Below are positions 62,993 to 64,000 of a DNA stretch of 64,000 bases, piece by piece. The notes under the pieces were generated by a model, which saw only the letters and a program-made list of their open reading frames with translations, did not search any database and had not been told where the DNA came from. This stretch comes from Cloacimonetes bacterium UBA5614 (GTDB lineage: Bacteria; Cloacimonadota; Cloacimonadia; Cloacimonadales; Cloacimonadaceae). Location: positions 1 to 64,000 of the forward strand of contig DIKQ01000013.1 of assembly GCA_002424605.1 (NCBI GenBank), in the 5' to 3' direction. The translations under genes were made by a program, and so were the position numbers. Within the stretch, counting starts at the first letter, position 1, and every line of letters starts with the position of its first letter.

Positions 62993-64000
62993 ATGGATAA
63001 TAACAAACCGGCAGAGATTATCGAGGTAAGTTTCTTTGAACTGCTGCTTTCTGTAGCAAAAAGAAAGAAATTCGTTATCTCATTTACCTTGTTGACAGCC
63101 ATTCTCGCTACCGTTATTATTTTCCTCATCCCAAGAGAATGGGAATCGCAGGCTTTGGTTTCGCCCATTGCAGACAATTCTTCCAGTATCCAGATAAACG
63201 CCAATATGCTGAGCAGTTTCAACACCATGCCTCTGCTGGGTTCCCAAAAGATGGAGCTTGCACTGGAAATCCTTACAATAATGGACAGCAGGACGTTCAG
63301 GGAAGATATCGTCCGCAAGTTTAAACTGATTGAATACTTCCGAATAACGAAATCTGATTCTACAGTGGCTATGGATATTGCCCTCAGAAAATACAACAGC
63401 AAGATTTTCAGGGCAGCACTTGAGCAACAGTCTAATGCAATTCAGATATCAGTCTTCACGAGGGATAAATATCTGTCAAAGAGTATCGGGGACTATATCC
63501 TGCAATCGCTTGAGCATTATATAAAACAACAGAAGAAAATGAAAAGCACACTGACCAGAGAGTTTCTGGAACGGCGAACCAACGAAGTAAGAACCAGTCT
63601 TGATACGCTCCTGATAAAAAGGAAGAGTTTTGAAAGTCAGGGGAAGTCTTTTTCTCTGACAGAGCAGACAAAACAGGTATTGAATCTGTATTCTGGGATT
63701 GTTTCACAGAAACTGCTGAATGACATTGAACTGGATATTGCCGTCAGACAGTATGGGCAGACAAATCCCAAAGTTAACGAACTGGAAGCAAAGAGCAGAA
63801 TACTAAAGCAGCAACTGGATGATTTTGACAATAAGAATGGCAATTCGCTGCCGAAGTATATCCTTGATTTGGAGAAGATTCCAGAAGCAAACATGGAATA
63901 TAGCAAAATCCTGATTGACCAGACTGTCATGGAACAGATATACAAGTTTCTCTATCCATTACTGGAATCAGCCAGACTGGATGAACAAAAAGATATGCCA
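62993..64000 (+). CDS. Wzz/chain-length-determinant protein, 3' part beyond the window
   Basis: The frame opens at ATG 62993 (AAGGGGAG about 12 bases upstream) and stays open for 336 codons to the window edge, so the C-terminus is missing. It has a short cytoplasmic start (NNKPAEIIEVSFFELLLSVAKRKK), one membrane segment (about 27-46, FVISFTLLTAILATVIIFLI), then the Wzz-type SQALVSPI-like strand and long helical, coiled-coil-rich periplasmic part. Such proteins set the chain length of O-antigen or exopolysaccharide; the second membrane segment would lie past the edge. With rfbB in the window it fits surface polysaccharide synthesis. Confidence 0.75.
   Translation, partial: MDNNKPAEIIEVSFFELLLSVAKRKKFVISFTLLTAILATVIIFLIPREWESQALVSPIADNSSSIQINANMLSSFNTMPLLGSQKMELALEILTIMDSRTFREDIVRKFKLIEYFRITKSDSTVAMDIALRKYNSKIFRAALEQQSNAIQISVFTRDKYLSKSIGDYILQSLEHYIKQQKKMKSTLTREFLERRTNEVRTSLDTLLIKRKSFESQGKSFSLTEQTKQVLNLYSGIVSQKLLNDIELDIAVRQYGQTNPKVNELEAKSRILKQQLDDFDNKNGNSLPKYILDLEKIPEANMEYSKILIDQTVMEQIYKFLYPLLESARLDEQKDMP

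Overview
The window most likely comes from a Gram-negative, anaerobic member of the FCB group. The best guess is Candidatus Cloacimonadota (WWE1), inferred from gene content only, with no marker-gene placement made. The pointers are seven secreted proteins ending in a Por-type (type IX secretion) C-terminal tail of the form YPNPFNP...GxYxY/F...KxxLxK, gingipain-type C25 peptidases, FadL/PorV-like outer-membrane barrels, a fused FtcD for histidine breakdown, many peptidases, and short intergenic gaps with TTGACA-type -35 boxes. Base composition is near 50% GC through most of the window. No rRNA genes, insertion sequences or CRISPR arrays were seen.

Layout. 1-10.9 kb: three large tail-bearing secreted proteins, two of them tandem C25 peptidases (Kgp-like, then Rgp-like). 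10.9-14.4 kb: two tandem 573-residue cation/proton antiporters, each fused to a PTS EIIA-like domain. 14.8-18.5 kb: a small lipoprotein, a PepSY-like repeat protein and a threonine aldolase. 18.5-24.8 kb: a tightly packed set purA - barrel protein - DUF362 ferredoxin-like protein - metallo-hydrolase - ftsB - GGDEF cyclase. 24.8-28.4 kb: an orphan MalK/MsmX-type ATPase with two barrel proteins. 28.5-34.4 kb (minus strand): aroK, ftcD, a TlyC/CorC protein, prfA, DUF1385, rpmE. 34.5-40.2 kb: a lipoprotein, thiS, ppnP, hsp20, a GerW-like protein, an M3 peptidase, lplA. 40.4-43.6 kb: two tandem GLUG-repeat tail proteins. 43.7-46.8 kb: a double deoxynucleoside kinase, an EamA transporter, a CDGSH protein. 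Then two tRNA-Val genes. 47.2-53.2 kb (minus): rfbB, parB, parA, rsmG and a GND-repeat/HEAT protein. 53.6-59.3 kb: two tandem adhesin-like tail proteins. 59.5-64 kb: a low-GC LVIVD-type lipoprotein, tpiA, serS, and the start of a chain-length-determinant (Wzz-like) gene cut by the window edge.

How it fits together. The window is mostly housekeeping genes interleaved with cell-surface and secreted proteins. No type IX secretion machinery gene was recognised here, so the tails imply a translocon encoded elsewhere. Several surface genes occur as tandem paralogue pairs (C25, GLUG, adhesin-like), as do the antiporters.

The most unusual signal is a family of seven intergenic elements of about 80-125 bp (near 14.6, 28.4, 36.2, 40.3, 47.1, 53.3 and 59.4 kb). 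They share termini related to CTTCCCTGC and GAAGCAGGRAA but carry three different palindromic cores. Several sit directly behind a Rho-independent terminator, and one supplies the last codons of aroK. A second notable signal is a duplicated promoter, leader and start codon shared by tpiA and the low-GC gene placed just upstream of it.
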